A stretch of 64,000 nucleotides of DNA from positions 37,522,083 to 37,586,082 of the forward strand of contig CM077115.1 in assembly GCA_039619475.1 (NCBI GenBank), written 5' to 3'. The stretch comes from Icerya purchasi (taxonomy: Eukaryota; Arthropoda; Insecta; Hemiptera; Monophlebidae). The first letter of the stretch is position 1. Each line of letters opens with the position of its first letter. The notes beneath the pieces are model-generated. The model made no database searches. It was not told the origin of the DNA and was given only the letters and a program-made list of their open reading frames with translations. This document shows positions 1 to 11,984 of this stretch, piece after piece. The translations under genes were made by a program, and so were the position numbers.

Positions 1-1440
1 AATTTAGAAAAATAATAATTTATTTTTCACTGATAAAATAAAATAAGTCACTCTTTCCGGATTTTTTGAGAGTCATAAGTTATTTTGAAATACAGAGTAT
101 AGTGGCTCTCAGATCGGGTTCGTCCATTTTTCCATTATATTAAATCAAATTATAAGATTAGCAGATAGTTCTGATTAGGAAATATAATAACTAATTATCT
201 GGTTGTACGCGGTTTTATTTTCATTTAATTTAAACTGAGAAAATAAAACAAAACAATAATTTATTCAAACATTATGTAATTTTTTTTTCTTAAAAATATA
301 CAAAATAATCAGACTTTTTATGCTCCAGTAATAGTTTTTATTAATTTCCAAATTTTAAAAACGTGTACATTTATAAATTTTTTCCAAATTACCGCGAATG
401 TGAGTACCAAATCTATTAAATTACGTTAATTTACTACTTTATTTGAAGTTTAATATTATAATTACTTTTATTTAAAATTAGTTTTAAAAATGCTATTTTC
501 CTACTTAAAATAAATATTAAAATGATTAATATAATATAAAGATGTGTATCAATCGAAAACTAACGGTGTTAGAAATGAAAATTTTTATGGAATGCAATAA
601 ATTTTTAAAAAGGAAACTAAACAAATACATCAAAGTAAAGGAAAATTTACTTAAAATTATAACAAAAATGATTTGTAATATCAATAACAATGTGCAGATA
701 ATCTCGAATTAAACACTACAGAAGTCTTACACTACTAAAAATAAATACCACAAATTTCAATCTTCACTGTAACTTTTATTTGAAAATAGAATTGGCTGCT
801 TATGATGACTATAGAGTAAGATACAAAAATACTTCAGATCTTAATGAATTTAAGCATCTTGAAAAACCAGCATCCAAGCAAGTCCCATATCGCGTTGTCG
901 AAATACGAATTTATTTTCATAAAAATGATTTTCATTTCTCTAATTTTTAATGCGCTTTTGAAAGAAAAAAGAGATACTTGAAATTGATTAGTTTTATAAT
1001 AAATGTAATATTAATACGTATTGAATTAATAAAATAATATGAATACAAAAATAAAGATAATTATTTAAAATTTTTGTTATTATAACGTCGGTAAAGATGT
1101 TAGGACAGCTTGAAGTTTGCTGCAAAAGTGGCAACAATTTCGTCTGGTTCGAATACTTTCTCTGACTTACGTTAAACATAGTTGGAAATAGGATGAAGCT
1201 GGACTATTCTATAGACCGGATTTTAGGCAGCGTCGATACTGTAACCGTTGGGGTAAATTCAAACCAGGAATTCCGCTTAGGTTGCTTGATAATCCATCTG
1301 ACTTTGGCGCGAATCCCTCTGTATTCTGTGAGATTAGTTAATAATAGTGTAGTTTTCAGGTTGAGTAACAGCAAAGTTCATTTCCTTTATTTCTCTATAT
1401 GTTAAAATTTAATCCCTGTTCGTAATTCTTAGATGATGGG
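1..1440. other. Unassigned AT-rich DNA
   Basis: No gene, repeat family or RNA is recognisable. The stretch is dominated by A and T homopolymer runs, and the few short open frames have no domain-like composition. It could be intron or old decayed repeat. Confidence 0.6.
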
Positions 1441-1442
1441 TC

Positions 1443-2335
1443 ATGCCCCTGGTTGGTGTTCCTAAAAAGAAAAAAAATCCGTCTTATACTTGTACACTAA
1501 TTGCTTCAGCACATCGCTTTGTCCATCACGGAACTAATTTACGATTTATTGTTTTAGACGAAGAAGTAAATGACTGCGCTTTTTTGATTAGAAAAGAAGT
1601 AAAAGTATCAATGATGTTGTTTATATTCATCTCTATGTCGACCGATAGATCAGAACAATCAAAAGATCTATCGCAATCCGTTTTCTTATAGTTCCAATGA
1701 GGCATGGGATGTACGGGATATGGCGAGTTAATCAATAGCATAGGGGCGTAATCGTTATCAGCTAGGTCTTTATGAAGAAATACATGTAAATTGCTAGATA
1801 ATTTTGGAGAAGATTAAATCCAGAGTTGACCAACTACGACGAGCAAAGCTGAAGTGAGTAGGTTCGCTTGAGTTTAATAGGCATAGGCTGAGATTATCTA
1901 GTAGTTTTTCTATTAATCGGCCTTTAGGGTTTGTACGTCTGCTTCCGAGGATTGGAGAGTGAGCGTTGAAGTTGCCGATTATAATTACAGGTGAATTGAG
2001 TGATTGTATGGTATTGAGGAAGTGGGTTTCTTCTACAGTTTCATCGGGAAGCAGATAGAGGAAACAGAGCGTGAAAGGCTATTCCATTTGAAGGCGGACA
2101 CATACATGTTAAAAATCTGAATTGAGTGTGATCTATTGAAAAGGAATATTTTTGCGAATTACTAATAAAACGCCGCCGTGAGCAAACTGTAGGGTGAGTA
2201 GAATGAATAAAATTATAGGATAGAAGGAGAGGCTTTTCGTCAGGTCTTAGGCGAATCTCTTGAAGAGAAATTATCGCTGGTTGATAAGTGGCAATGAGGA
2301 GCTTTGCAGTTCCAGTTGAGGATTAATATATCCAT
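1443..2335 (-). pseudogene. LINE ORF2 N-terminus: endonuclease domain
   Basis: This encodes the exonuclease-endonuclease-phosphatase fold that nicks target DNA to prime reverse transcription. Reading minus strand from about 2335: LILNWNCK, then HGGVLLVIRKNI (near 2180-2145), LTLC..YL-PDE (near 2070), GNFNAHSPILGSRR (near 1990-1950) with the catalytic Asp replaced by Asn, and STLDLIFSK (near 1830-1800). After a frameshift comes LINSPYPVHPMPHWNYKK and a final INRKLVP..WTKRCAEAI near 1540-1500, the usual linker before reverse transcriptase. Stops and at least two frameshifts show it is inactive. ORF1 lies immediately upstream. Confidence 0.8.
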
Positions 2336-2341
2336 TTAGAG

Positions 2342-3399
2342 TTATATATGATTTGTAAGAGTTTTGATAATTTTAGTATACCTTATTCTAGGACTTCTCC
2401 TATGTAGTATGGGGTAACAGGTGTTAAATAAGTCAATTAAACCAATAATGTCTGAACTGTAGCCGGTTGCTATTTCTACTGAATTGCTATCTTTAGTGTT
2501 GCACATGACATAGAAAAAAGGGAAATTAGATAAAAAGGGAACCGTATCTTCATTTGTTTCAAAGTATGGTTCTAACGGTTTGAAAATTGTTTTTAAAGAA
2601 AACTCAGATTCCTGGTCTGATGATAATTCCTCTTCAAGGATCGGCATTAGCATCTCCTCCGGCGGGCTATTAGTTTTAGTTTCTTTTGTTTGCGAGAAGT
2701 TGTTTGCTAGTTGTTGGCACTTTCGGGATTAGCATCTGTGGAACTAGGCGAAGTTTACGACAGTGAACTTTTTTTGTATGTGTGTTAGCGAATAGTTCGG
2801 AAGAGGAGGGAAATCTGCCTGTTAGGCGTCTTCATCAATACGGTATTGAATCTGCGTGAGGATGAACATCAGTAGCCTGGAAAGGATGATGGTGCCAAAT
2901 TAAAGTTTCACTATTATCAAAATCTGAAGATGCTTTGCAATCATCTGTTTTATGACCCGAACAGTCACATTTAAAGCAAATAAAGTCGTCTACTGATAAA
3001 AAAATTCTAAAACTTTTCATTAAAATTTAGGGTGAAAGATGAGGGGATTTTGATATCATCGTCGTTAGAGATGTGTACCTGACATTTCCAGCTGACTATA
3101 TGGCCAAATTCATCGTCCATAGGATTTATTCGAAGGAGAGATATTTGGGAGGCTAATTTCATGTTGAAGTTGGTTATCAGGCAGTGTTGAAGTGTATCGT
3201 TTGTAATCGCTGGGCGTACATTTGAAAGAGTAACTTTCGTCGTCGGAGATTTTAGTTTGTGTACTTTGAAGAAATGGTCATCAATTTTGAAGCTGACATG
3301 ATTACTTACGAAATAATGAACTAAATGAGCTCTTGATAAAAAGATAATAACACGAGAAGCGGCTGTTATGTTTTTTGCTCCATCGACAAGGTGTTTCAA
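2342..3399 (-). pseudogene. LINE ORF1 (gag-like), broken into three frames
   Basis: ORF1 proteins of I-type LINEs bind RNA and form the retrotransposition particle with the element transcript. Three minus-strand segments follow each other: 3399-3007 (130 aa, RNA-binding-like region with no stop), 3020-2835 with a CCHC zinc knuckle (CFKCDCSGHKTDDC, spacing C-x2-C-x4-H-x4-C), and 2653-2342 (103 aa) ending in an acidic then Ile/Tyr-rich C-terminus resembling the tail of I-clade ORF1 (YSSDIIGLIDLFNTCYP). The segments are in different frames, so at least two indels have occurred. The gene is dead. Confidence 0.75.
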
Positions 3400-3599
3400 A
3401 GCTGAGGGATAATTTAAGATTTTGTAGTCTAAAATGTGGTTGAAGATGAGACCCTGTTCTTCGCTGGGATGCGTAAAGTTTTGAATTTGTATTATCTTGT
3501 TTTGTTTAGTTATCGATTCGGTATTAAAAGAAGTAAATAAAATGCATTACCTGTTGACGATATTTCGGTAACGACGATGAGAATGGTAAAGCTGTGGGC

Positions 3600-4797
3600 T
3601 AGGAAGGATGGTTGATAATAGGGTCGGCCATGCGACCGGCGTGTTGATGATTTCGGCAACAATGAAGGTTGACTGATAAGAAATTACGATCTAAGTAAGA
3701 TGAACTGATTACAAATTATACTCGCACTGGAGAAAGATATACGATATTTACTATAGTAAAAGTTTTATTCAAATTTTCTTATCATCTTACATATACATAT
3801 ATATATATATATATACAAAAAATAGTAGTGTCAGGAAATATATGATCGCGCATAACTCGACAAGTATTCGATGAATAGACTTGGAATTTTTATACAATGT
3901 TGCATTTCTCTATAAGAGTGTATGCTTTTTATCCCGAAATAATTTTTTAATTTTGTTTGTAAATCTTTTAATTAAAGTTTCTATATTTAGTTCCGATTAT
4001 TTTTGTTAAATTTCCGACAGATTGCACCACAGTAAACAAATTATTGCGCTATGCGTTTATTTATTCAGTTATGAGTAACGCGGTGCTTCGGTATTCGACG
4101 CGGTCGTAAATTCTGTCGTTCGTTGGACTTTTTTTCCAACATTCGAAAGTATTATCGTTCACATTTTTAAATGTTTGCCAGTAATTTTTGCAGAAATAAA
4201 TTTTACATTTTCGCCTTTTTTCTTACAACAATTATTTAAAATAGTTTATTTGCCGTGAACGGGGCAAGGCTAACATCTAACAATTTTTGCTTTCTGTCGT
4301 CACCATTTGATTAATGTGCTTATTATATCTAAAATATTTAGGGAACTGCTTGATTACAAGTGATTTGATTTTTAAAGGTGAGTTTATTTCTAACTGCTTT
4401 TTAAACATCCCGTGTTTCTTCTTCCTTAATTATTTGTAGCCAGATTCCTTTGTCCGTTTGTACTGTGGGCTCTGTAATTGCAGATGTGGCCATGGTATGG
4501 GACAGCTAACTCCTTTTAACCTTCGGCAATGTCATTCCTTTTTTTTTCAGGATGCATACGTTTGGCAATTTTCGACGTTGATTGTTATTGTTTCTCCATC
4601 CTTGGTATAGCATTCCTTGTCAGATTCAATTCCTTGTTACTCCTAATTGCTGCTATGTACACGTGTTGATGGGTAATCGTCCGTTACTGACAAGCTCAAG
4701 GAAAAACCCAAACAAGAAAAAAAAAAAAAAAAGTTCATAATAAATATTGTATTTAGCAGGTAGATGTAAATAACCATTATTCTTTTGTTTATTTGTA
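3600..4797. other. Unassigned DNA between LINE and Helitron
   Basis: Contains a (TA)n run at about 3797-3815. The interval 4070-4140 is less AT-rich than its surroundings. The part next to 4798 may be the 5' leader of the Helitron, but I could not find a convincing Helitron 5' terminus. Confidence 0.5.
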
Positions 4798-6106
4798 ATG
4801 CCATGCAAAAAATCAAATATTGGAGGATCAACCAAACATGCGCAGCAAATGTCAGCCAGTAGAGCTGAAGCACGCCGGACAACTAATCAGATCAGAGCCG
4901 ATATTAGAACTATAATCGATCTCAAGAAAGCGGCGTTCAATTATGATAAAAATTGCGATTACAAGGTGCATCATGATATTGTAATTGGTCCAATGGCTAC
5001 ATCATGTACCCATTGTCCTTGTTTTCAAGTTTCAGAAAGAAGCGCCTGGCATGTGTTGCTCCAGTGGCAAAGTCAATTTTCCACCACTGGCTGAGCCACC
5101 AGAACCACTTTTAACTTATGTAACTGCACGCCTTCTATATCCAATACTGTTTCCGAGAGAAGAAGAGACAACTATCATCTCGAAATGTATGAAATTAATT
5201 CCGCCACAGGTGCTGCGATAACGAGAAAAGTTAATTGTATGGATTTCTATGCATAGCGTGCGATCATGATTCGAGAGCACGATCGAACCACATCCTGAAG
5301 TGTCGTCAACTTTTCCAACAATTCATTGTTGAAATGTACGCTAAAGTCGAAATCGAACGACTCAATTACATTCGTTACAATTAATCGAAGTTTCGATCCA
5401 AAGAGTATGACCATTTGCGAGATACAACCGCGATGGATTAAAACGTTGTTGACAATCGAGCTTCGTATACTGGAAATCCAAGACATACGCAAGAATATGC
5501 TCAAGATGCTCTAACGTACGTTCGAAAATATGGACGTCCAGATCTTTTCATTAAATTTACATGTAATCCATCTTGGAGCGAAATCAAAGATTTACTTCTG
5601 CCTGACCAGCAACCATCCCATCGGCATGGCCTAATAGCGAGAGTTTTCAAACAAAAATTGATACGTGTAATGAATATCATCACTAAGAACCATATATATA
5701 TACGGAGAAACTCGCTGTTGGATGTATTCCATTACCACATGCTCATATCTTAATTCATTGATTGAAAAAATTGTTCTAACTCAAATTGATGTGAACTACA
5801 CAGCCCAGAAAAAGATCCAGAATTATTTGAAATTGTCAAAAAAAAATGATTCAAGGACCATGTGGACTATACAGCTCACATTCTCCATGCACGAAAGATG
5901 GAAAATGCAACAAACAGTATCCACGTCGGCTGTTGAAAGAAATAGTTATCGGCTGTGCAGACGACGAAAATCAGATGATAGTGTTGCTTCGCGTGATTAA
6001 AGGACTAACATCGTTTAAAACAATCAAAACAATCAATGGTCAAGAGTGTCAGACATACAGAGAAACATGTTTCAAACCTGGTATGTTTGAAAATGATCAA
6101 CGTTAG
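4798..6106 (+). pseudogene. Helitron Rep half, frameshifted
   Basis: The Rep domain nicks DNA and becomes covalently joined to it during rolling-circle transposition. The frame opens at 4798 with MPCKKSNIGGSTKHAQQ, a typical Helitron N-terminus. Next come EAPGMCCSSGKVNFPPL (near 5040-5095), FYAYRACDHDSRARSNHIL and LFQQFIVEMYAKVEIERLN (5240-5370), then YVRKYGRPDLFIKFTCNPSW (5515-5575). The HUH motif is read as LPHAHIL at 5732-5749. IQGPCGLYSSHSPCTKDGKC follows near 5850-5905. Part of the Rep domain between 5690 and 5830 is compressed. At least four frame changes are needed, so it is non-functional. Confidence 0.85.
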
Positions 6107-6109
6107 GAC

Positions 6110-7216
6110 AACACATTGGCAGAAACATCTGAAACACGTCATGCTCGCCAAATACGAACTCTGTTCGCTTTAATTTTGACAATCTGCGCGCCTTCAGATC
6201 CGAAAGATCTATAGGAAAAACACAAACAGAGTATGAGTGAAGACGTACTTTTCGAGAAATAACCCCAGCCCGGATATAATGAAGCACTGATATCTCTTGA
6301 AGATACGTGTATGTCGGTCAACAATAAAATACTTAATCAGTTGGGGTTATTTTCACCGGAATGTGATAGAAACGATGTTGTTGATAAAAATACGACGTCG
6401 ACGCGCCGCAAATTTATGTTGAGGTTCAAAAAAACCTATTAACAAACGATCAACGACTGGCGGCAAGTCAATTATGGAGCATGTGCGAAGCAGAAATAAC
6501 GGAATTTTTTTTCTTGATGCTGCATGAGGAACAGGGAAAACATTTCTACCGAATTTAATTCTCGCAGAAATAAGAATGAAACATAAGATTGCTCTGGCTG
6601 TGGCATCATCAGGAATTGCAGCAACGGCTACTTGATGGAGGACGCACAGCGCAATCACCTCTCAAGCTGCCACTAAATTTAAATATAGCTAAACAACCTC
6701 CTTTTTGCCACATTGGGAAATCATCTGGATTGACAACTGTGTTGCAAAAATATGCCAACTCATTATTTGGGATGAATGTAGCATGGCCAAAGAACTAGAG
6801 ACACTTAATCGTACTCTGCAAGATTTCAGAAGAATAGACGACGCTGTGATACTACTCGCGGGTGATTTCCGTCAAACTTTACCTATCATTTCAAAATCAA
6901 CACTGGCGCAGATGAGCTGAACAGAATGTATCTCTGGAGAAATGTGAAGAAAATAACACTGTCGACAAATATGCGTGTGCATTTACTTAGAGATGATTCT
7001 GCACAGACATTTGCCAGGAAACTTTTGCATATGGTCGACGGCAAGGATATGTCGTTTCCATCGAACTTTTGTCAATTTCAATCATCAATTGAAGATCTCG
7101 AGAAGAAGTTTTCCCGCGCAATCCCATCTCAGAAATCACGAATGGCTTTGCGGTGTGCTATCTTAGCTGCGAAAAATGATAACGTCAATCGAATCAATAA
7201 ACAAAGATTCAATTAG
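6110..7216 (+). pseudogene. Helitron PIF1-like helicase half, frameshifted
   Basis: The helicase unwinds DNA for rolling-circle transposition. The linker reads QIRTLFALILTICAPSDPK at about 6150-6205 and NEALISLEDTCMSVNNKILN at about 6280-6335. The Walker A remnant is GTGKTFLPNLILAEIR near 6530-6575, motif Ia is ALAVASSGIAAT near 6595-6630, Walker B is LIIWDECSMAKELE near 6755-6795, and motif III is VILLAGDFRQTLPII near 6846-6890. NMRVHLLRDDSAQTFARKLL (6968-7027) continues to 7216. Motifs IV to VI are absent, so the gene is truncated as well as frameshifted. Host PIF1 is excluded by the Rep half directly upstream. Confidence 0.85.
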
Positions 7217-8699
7217 AAATTCTTGGTACAAATTTTAGTTTGTAATTAAATTAGTGAATTAGTTTTTATTTTTTGTAATTGCTTAATATTTTCAGTTTAT
7301 TTTTAAATATGTGTAAATATGATGAATGCAAACCTTTATTTTATGTTCAATTAAGTTTTTATTTTTAATAACATTTTACTCTGTTACTAAACGAGAAAAG
7401 TAATTTTCTTTTTATTACATAAAAATTAATAATTTTCAACAACTTCAGTTACTCCACTTTTCAATGATTTATAAACTAAACAAAACTAATAAATAATAAT
7501 ACAAATTAAAACAAATAAGACATAAATAATAAGGTAAGCTAGAATAAATTAATTAATTCGAAGAACATAAAGCACAATTAAATATTTAGATTTTGAACAT
7601 TTTTTATTAAAAATTTTCCTCGCTCGCCTCTTTCGACTATTTTCCATTGCAATGGGGGTCGTGTGGTATTTAAATTTAGGATAATCAAAACGCAGTACAC
7701 ATTTCACATTTCTCGCTGAAACGGGCAATGCGGCCTTTCTTGTAATCGTGAACTTTCAGTTTCGTTTCGTTCGTCCCTTTTAATAAACAACCTTAATCCT
7801 AAAAGGTTATTTTTGTATTCAGTTTTTCCTGGCAACAAATTACATTTTTATTTAAAAAAATTACGAACATTCGTAAGCCCAGCTGAGATCAAAGGGGAAA
7901 ATACGTCACTAATATCGACACAAAAAAATGCCCAGAAGTATGAACACAACGATTGCCATAGCAGTTATATTTTATCCTATATAAATATACTAAATGGAGG
8001 GGGGGATGCACTCAATACAAAAAATCGGATAATACAAAATGAAAACTCAGTCCGAATCCGCATCAATATATTTATAGATATTCTGATAATACAAAAGTAA
8101 GCAAAGTTTGCTAAATACGATAATTTAATGTTTCACAAAACACAAAAAAGAAAAAAGAATGTATTTTTTATGAGATTGGACTTATGATTAGCAGTTTTGT
8201 TTGATTAATAGACAGCAGTTTAATCGGGGAATGAGTTGAAATGGCAAACAATGCATTAGCGTACCAAACATAGAGGAAACTTTTTCTACTATGTTAAAAA
8301 ATAGCCGTCTCTATTTTTTATGTAAATTCAATATCGAAATTTTTAAAAATAATTTAACCTAATTTAGAAGAATTTATAAAAAAATGTTAATAGGGAGCGG
8401 CGAGCATTTTGAAAAAAAGAAAACGTTTTTTTTTTTTGGGCGTCAAAAAGCACGCATCGCTATGTATAGTATCGATTTTTAGAAAACACTGTTTTTAGAG
8501 TACGAATTATGTCACGACTTTTGATCTCTGCTTAACCGATTTTGACTGTGTTTCATAAACTAATTCATGTGAAAACTTTTCATAACTCGACATACGTCTG
8601 CCGGTAATTGGAAAAGCCTTAATTTCCTGAAGTCGTGAATTATCTAATGCATAATTTTTCAGATCTGGCGAGTGAAATTGTTAGAAAGATCTCCTAATG

Positions 8700-8765
<66 letters not shown>

Positions 8766-9455
8766 TATAAATACATATTACGTATACGTTAACGTAAAAC
8801 GATTACAAATCGACACATATGCAACATAAAGAAATCTGTTAAAGTAGCATATCTAATGATATTTATGCAGCGCCTGAATAGAATACCGTTACACTTCCGC
8901 TTTATGGGTAATAAACCAGAACTACGATGGAAAACCAGTAAATTTTTCCTACCTCTCTTTCGAGCGCAAATTTTATTTCTTACCTGATAATTATTTGCAG
9001 TTATGAAAATTTCCACAGTTTATTTACATAACTGCAATTACTTATAATGCAACATGATTTAAATCACTACAAATAGAAATGAAATCAGTAGCGAATTTAT
9101 TTATTAGCGATAAAAGGCGTTCTCACCGTTATAACTGATATAAAGTCAAAAAATGAATGAAAAAAAAAAAGTGTAAACAGCATATCTGCTAATTCGGGGA
9201 AAAAATGTTGAAGTACGAAAAAGTTTAAAAATAAATATTTTATTTAAATTGATGTATTCGATTTATTAAAACGGCTTCGTCGAAAAAATGATACGTTACG
9301 ATTGTAAAAATTATTTTAATTTTATTAGATGCTATTTTTAACTCGTCAAAGACGGGAAACAACCGGAAAACTAAAAATTAAATGTTTTTTCGCATATGGA
9401 ACATTTGAAAAAAAAAAAATAGTTCTAAACGAATGTTTGTAATGTGAAATTCGTA
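7217..9455. other. Unassigned AT-rich DNA with a compound microsatellite
   Basis: No gene seen. The stretch holds a (CA)n(TA)n array at 8702-8763 and a T12 run near 8426. The piece around 8510-8600 contains the phrase CTTAACCGATTTTGACTGTG, a style of sequence common in tails of dispersed insect repeats, but I cannot name it. Confidence 0.5.
8702..8763. repeat. (CA)n(TA)n microsatellite
   Basis: About 15 CA units followed directly by about 15 TA units. Confidence 0.95.
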
Positions 9456-9460
9456 ATTTT

Positions 9461-10440
9461 TTGGTTCATGTCGTTCATGCCTTAAGAATTATCCTTGGGG
9501 CGCGTCGAACATCCCCCACGGAAGGTACGCTAGCAGGAATCCCTCTCCAATATCCCATACATTTAGTTTCCACACCTCCCGTGATAGGTACCACCAATAT
9601 CATTTTTCTTCAAGGAACCCCACTATTCCTGTGCTTTCAAAATGATATCCTAAATCCCTTTGTTGAAAAAAATATTAAATACAGCCCGGATCTCCTACAA
9701 TTCCCAAAAGAAATAGAACTACTTAACATTGATGGTAGATTTAGAACTCCGGTACAGCTAATGAAGATCAACATTCAATTCGCCAGAAAGTCATTGAAAA
9801 GATATAAACTTACACACTCGATACACATGTTTACATAGCTAGGACTAACGCAGATTTCGCAGTGTCTTCTCCCATAATAGCATGCGCATATTTAATTTCA
9901 GGTGAAGTTCAAGCTGCGTGGCTACATAATTACTCCTCTGCATTGAAATCCGAATTATATGGATTTTGAATTGGAAGCATGCGAGTAGTGTGAGTCCGGT
10001 AATACTGATTCTCTGACTTCTCTCCAAGCCCATAGGTCACTTACCATAGTCGGTCCGAAGTGTATAAGAACAACGGTGCAACGACTCTCCTAGAACGGGA
10101 TGCAGGTACGGTTCTTTTGGGTGCCGACACATGTCGGAATAACCCCGGAAACGAATTTGTAGACCGGGTGGTCAAGGTAACATTGTCATTTCCTTCCTGT
10201 ATAGGAGTGTGAAAGAACATTGGATTTCGCCCCGGTCCCAACTAGCAACCTTCCTCTAAGGACCATAAAATTGACCGTTGAACTTTGATAAGCGCCGATC
10301 CAAATGTCCAAAAAATAATTCTCCGCCTTCAACAGACTGAGATTGGGATATACATCCATATCACACAATCATATCTTTCAGGGAGCCTCTCCTCCTACTT
10401 CTTGCACGTCACCTTTTGTTGAACACATCCTAAAACAATA
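9461..10440 (+). mobile_element. LINE 3' piece: end of RT and RNase H
   Basis: The segment ALRIILGARRTSPTE at 9475-9520 matches the conserved region after reverse transcriptase in R1/I-type LINEs. Further on, AWLHNYSSALKSELYGF (9918-9968) fits the RNase H segment containing the catalytic Glu. VRFFWVPTHVGI at 10107-10142 is the RNase H HxGI motif, followed after a frameshift by GNEFVDRVVKV with the last catalytic Asp. Multiple stops break it. It resembles the piece at 15360-16260 in layout; both lack endonuclease and most of RT. Confidence 0.75.
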
Positions 10441-10691
10441 GATTTAGTAGAATTAAAGACGAATCTCTGTAGACATTCTCTTAGCCAATCATCTAGAACA
10501 GGTTCGGACGATTCTAACTTTCCTTAGTACCAACAACTTTTTAGACATTCTATAATAATTCCTTCGCTCGTCGTGCCGTAATGATCCAGACAGTTTTACG
10601 TAGTAAGCGAGCAGATAATCAGAAGGAAAAAAAAGCATCGATGTAAAATTGTGACGATGTGATTTTGAGAAAATCTCTAGTCAAGGAAAAA

Positions 10692-11356
10692 GTACACCAA
10701 TACCTCGCTATACGGCCTAGATAGAGTCCGGGAAAATGGGCCGTAAAGCGAAAATATCGAATTAAATGTTTTAATACAAATTCATAAAAATTAAATAGGA
10801 TCCGTTCCAATTTTTTATAAAATAATCAAGTTTTTGATTTAAAAGATTTTTTTTATTTCATATAAATATCATATATGTATAACATAAAATAACAAAAATT
10901 CAAAAACAAAAATTAAATCAAAATCATTATCTAAATTAAATTCGTGATTATTCATTATCAATTGAAATTTAAAAAAAACAAAAAAATATTCTACAACAAA
11001 ACAAAAACTCAAAGCAAAAAAAGTAATTCAAATTCATTACATATCTAAATTAAATTCGTATCACATAAAATTATTCAGTGTCATTAAAATTAAAGAAATA
11101 TTTCTAATCTGATGATAGAGATGAATCGACAAGATGGTAAAAAACTACTTCGTTTTCTTTTCTCATTTTTTTTTATTTAACCGACAACGCGCAAAAAAAT
11201 ACGTACCTCTTTTTTTTGTTTTTTTGCTTTTTTGTTTTTTTTTTTTTTGACTTTATAGCGAAACATTAGGGTCGTAAAACGAAAAATTGCCGTACTTCAA
11301 AAAGGCCGTTGTAGCGAAAACCCGTAAAAAGAGGTGCCGTATAGCCAAGGTGTTGA
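10692..11356. mobile_element. Tigger-like element or MITE with CTATACGGC ends
   Basis: The left end reads ACACCAATACCTCGCTATACGG from 10694 on, and the reverse complement of the right end (11335-11356) reads ACACCTTGGCTATACGGC, giving an imperfect inverted repeat about 665 bp apart. Just inside, AGCGAAAA motifs occur near both ends (10747 and 11313). CTCGCTATA and TAGCGAAA motifs at termini are typical of pogo/Tigger-type elements. No transposase is left inside, which is A/T-rich filler. Confidence 0.45.
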
Positions 11357-11524
11357 TATATTTAGTCATTTTGAACAAAAAATAAATGAAAAGAAGTAAA
11401 AAACAACTGAATATAGAGTTGAATATGATATCATCAGATACGAAGTGACACTGAATATATATGGTTTAATGTTGAAAGAAATTGAAGAAATAGTTTTGTT
11501 TTTTCTTTTAAAAACTGTTTCCGT

Positions 11525-11976
11525 CATTGGCGCACTCAAGGGGGGTGCCACGGGGCCATTGCTCCCCCCAAAAAATCTTCGAAATATTAATTTCGTTTTG
11601 TAATGTTTTGTTTTACTTAATTTTCTTTTTTAGAAACATACATATTTACTTTTTACTTATATTACAAGTATAATGTTATAATACTTTTAGCTAATTTTTT
11701 TAAAATAAAATTCGTATACTTATCTAATTTGTGCTTATTACAAACATAATGTTACGTTTCTATTATTATTTTTTTTTTTTTTTAATAAAATTTGTTAGTT
11801 TTGTAATATTTTTAAAAATAATATTCGTTAATTTTGTGTTTTTTTTAATTATTTTTTTTTTAAATTTACAAACCACGGAAATAGATAGGTACTTAGTCGA
11901 GGTACGAAGTTACCACCCCCTAACCCATCTTTTAAATTCTAGCCCCGACCAAAAAAAAATCCTGAGTGCGCCTTTG
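11525..11976. mobile_element. Non-autonomous hAT element with perfect 8-bp TSD
   Basis: The left end CATTGGCGCACTCAAGG and the reverse complement of the right end, CAAAGGCGCACTCAGG, form terminal inverted repeats starting with CA. Both sides are flanked by the same 8 bases, GTTTCCGT (11517-11524 and 11977-11984). An 8-bp duplication with CA-initial ends is the signature of the hAT superfamily. G- and C-runs lie just inside each end. The 452-bp interior is T-rich and codes for nothing, so it depends on a transposase elsewhere. Confidence 0.8.
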
Positions 11977-11984
11977 GTTTCCGT

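Larger units (their letters stand above)
1443..3600 (-). mobile_element. I-type LINE, 5' half, decayed
   Basis: Read on the minus strand this is, in order, a 5' leader (about 3600-3400), a gag-like ORF1 with a zinc knuckle, and the start of ORF2 with an endonuclease domain followed by the linker that precedes reverse transcriptase. The reverse transcriptase, RNase H and 3' tail are missing, so the piece ends near 1440. Several frameshifts separate recognisable segments. Assignment to the I/R1/Jockey side of the LINE tree rests on the knuckle-bearing ORF1 and the GNFNAH endonuclease motif; the exact clade is not certain. Confidence 0.8.
4798..7216 (+). mobile_element. Helitron remnant (rolling-circle transposon)
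   Basis: A plus-strand series of degraded segments follows the order of a Helitron Rep-helicase protein: basic N-terminus, zinc-finger-like segment, Rep domain with an HUH motif, then a PIF1-type helicase with Walker A, Walker B and motif III. The combination of HUH Rep and PIF1 helicase in one protein is diagnostic of Helitrons. Stops and frameshifts occur throughout. I did not locate the terminal 3' hairpin and CTRR end, so the boundaries given are those of the coding remains. Confidence 0.85.

Noticed and set aside
6500..7216. Host PIF1 helicase gene
   Set aside because: The upstream Rep and HUH remains show that it is a Helitron.
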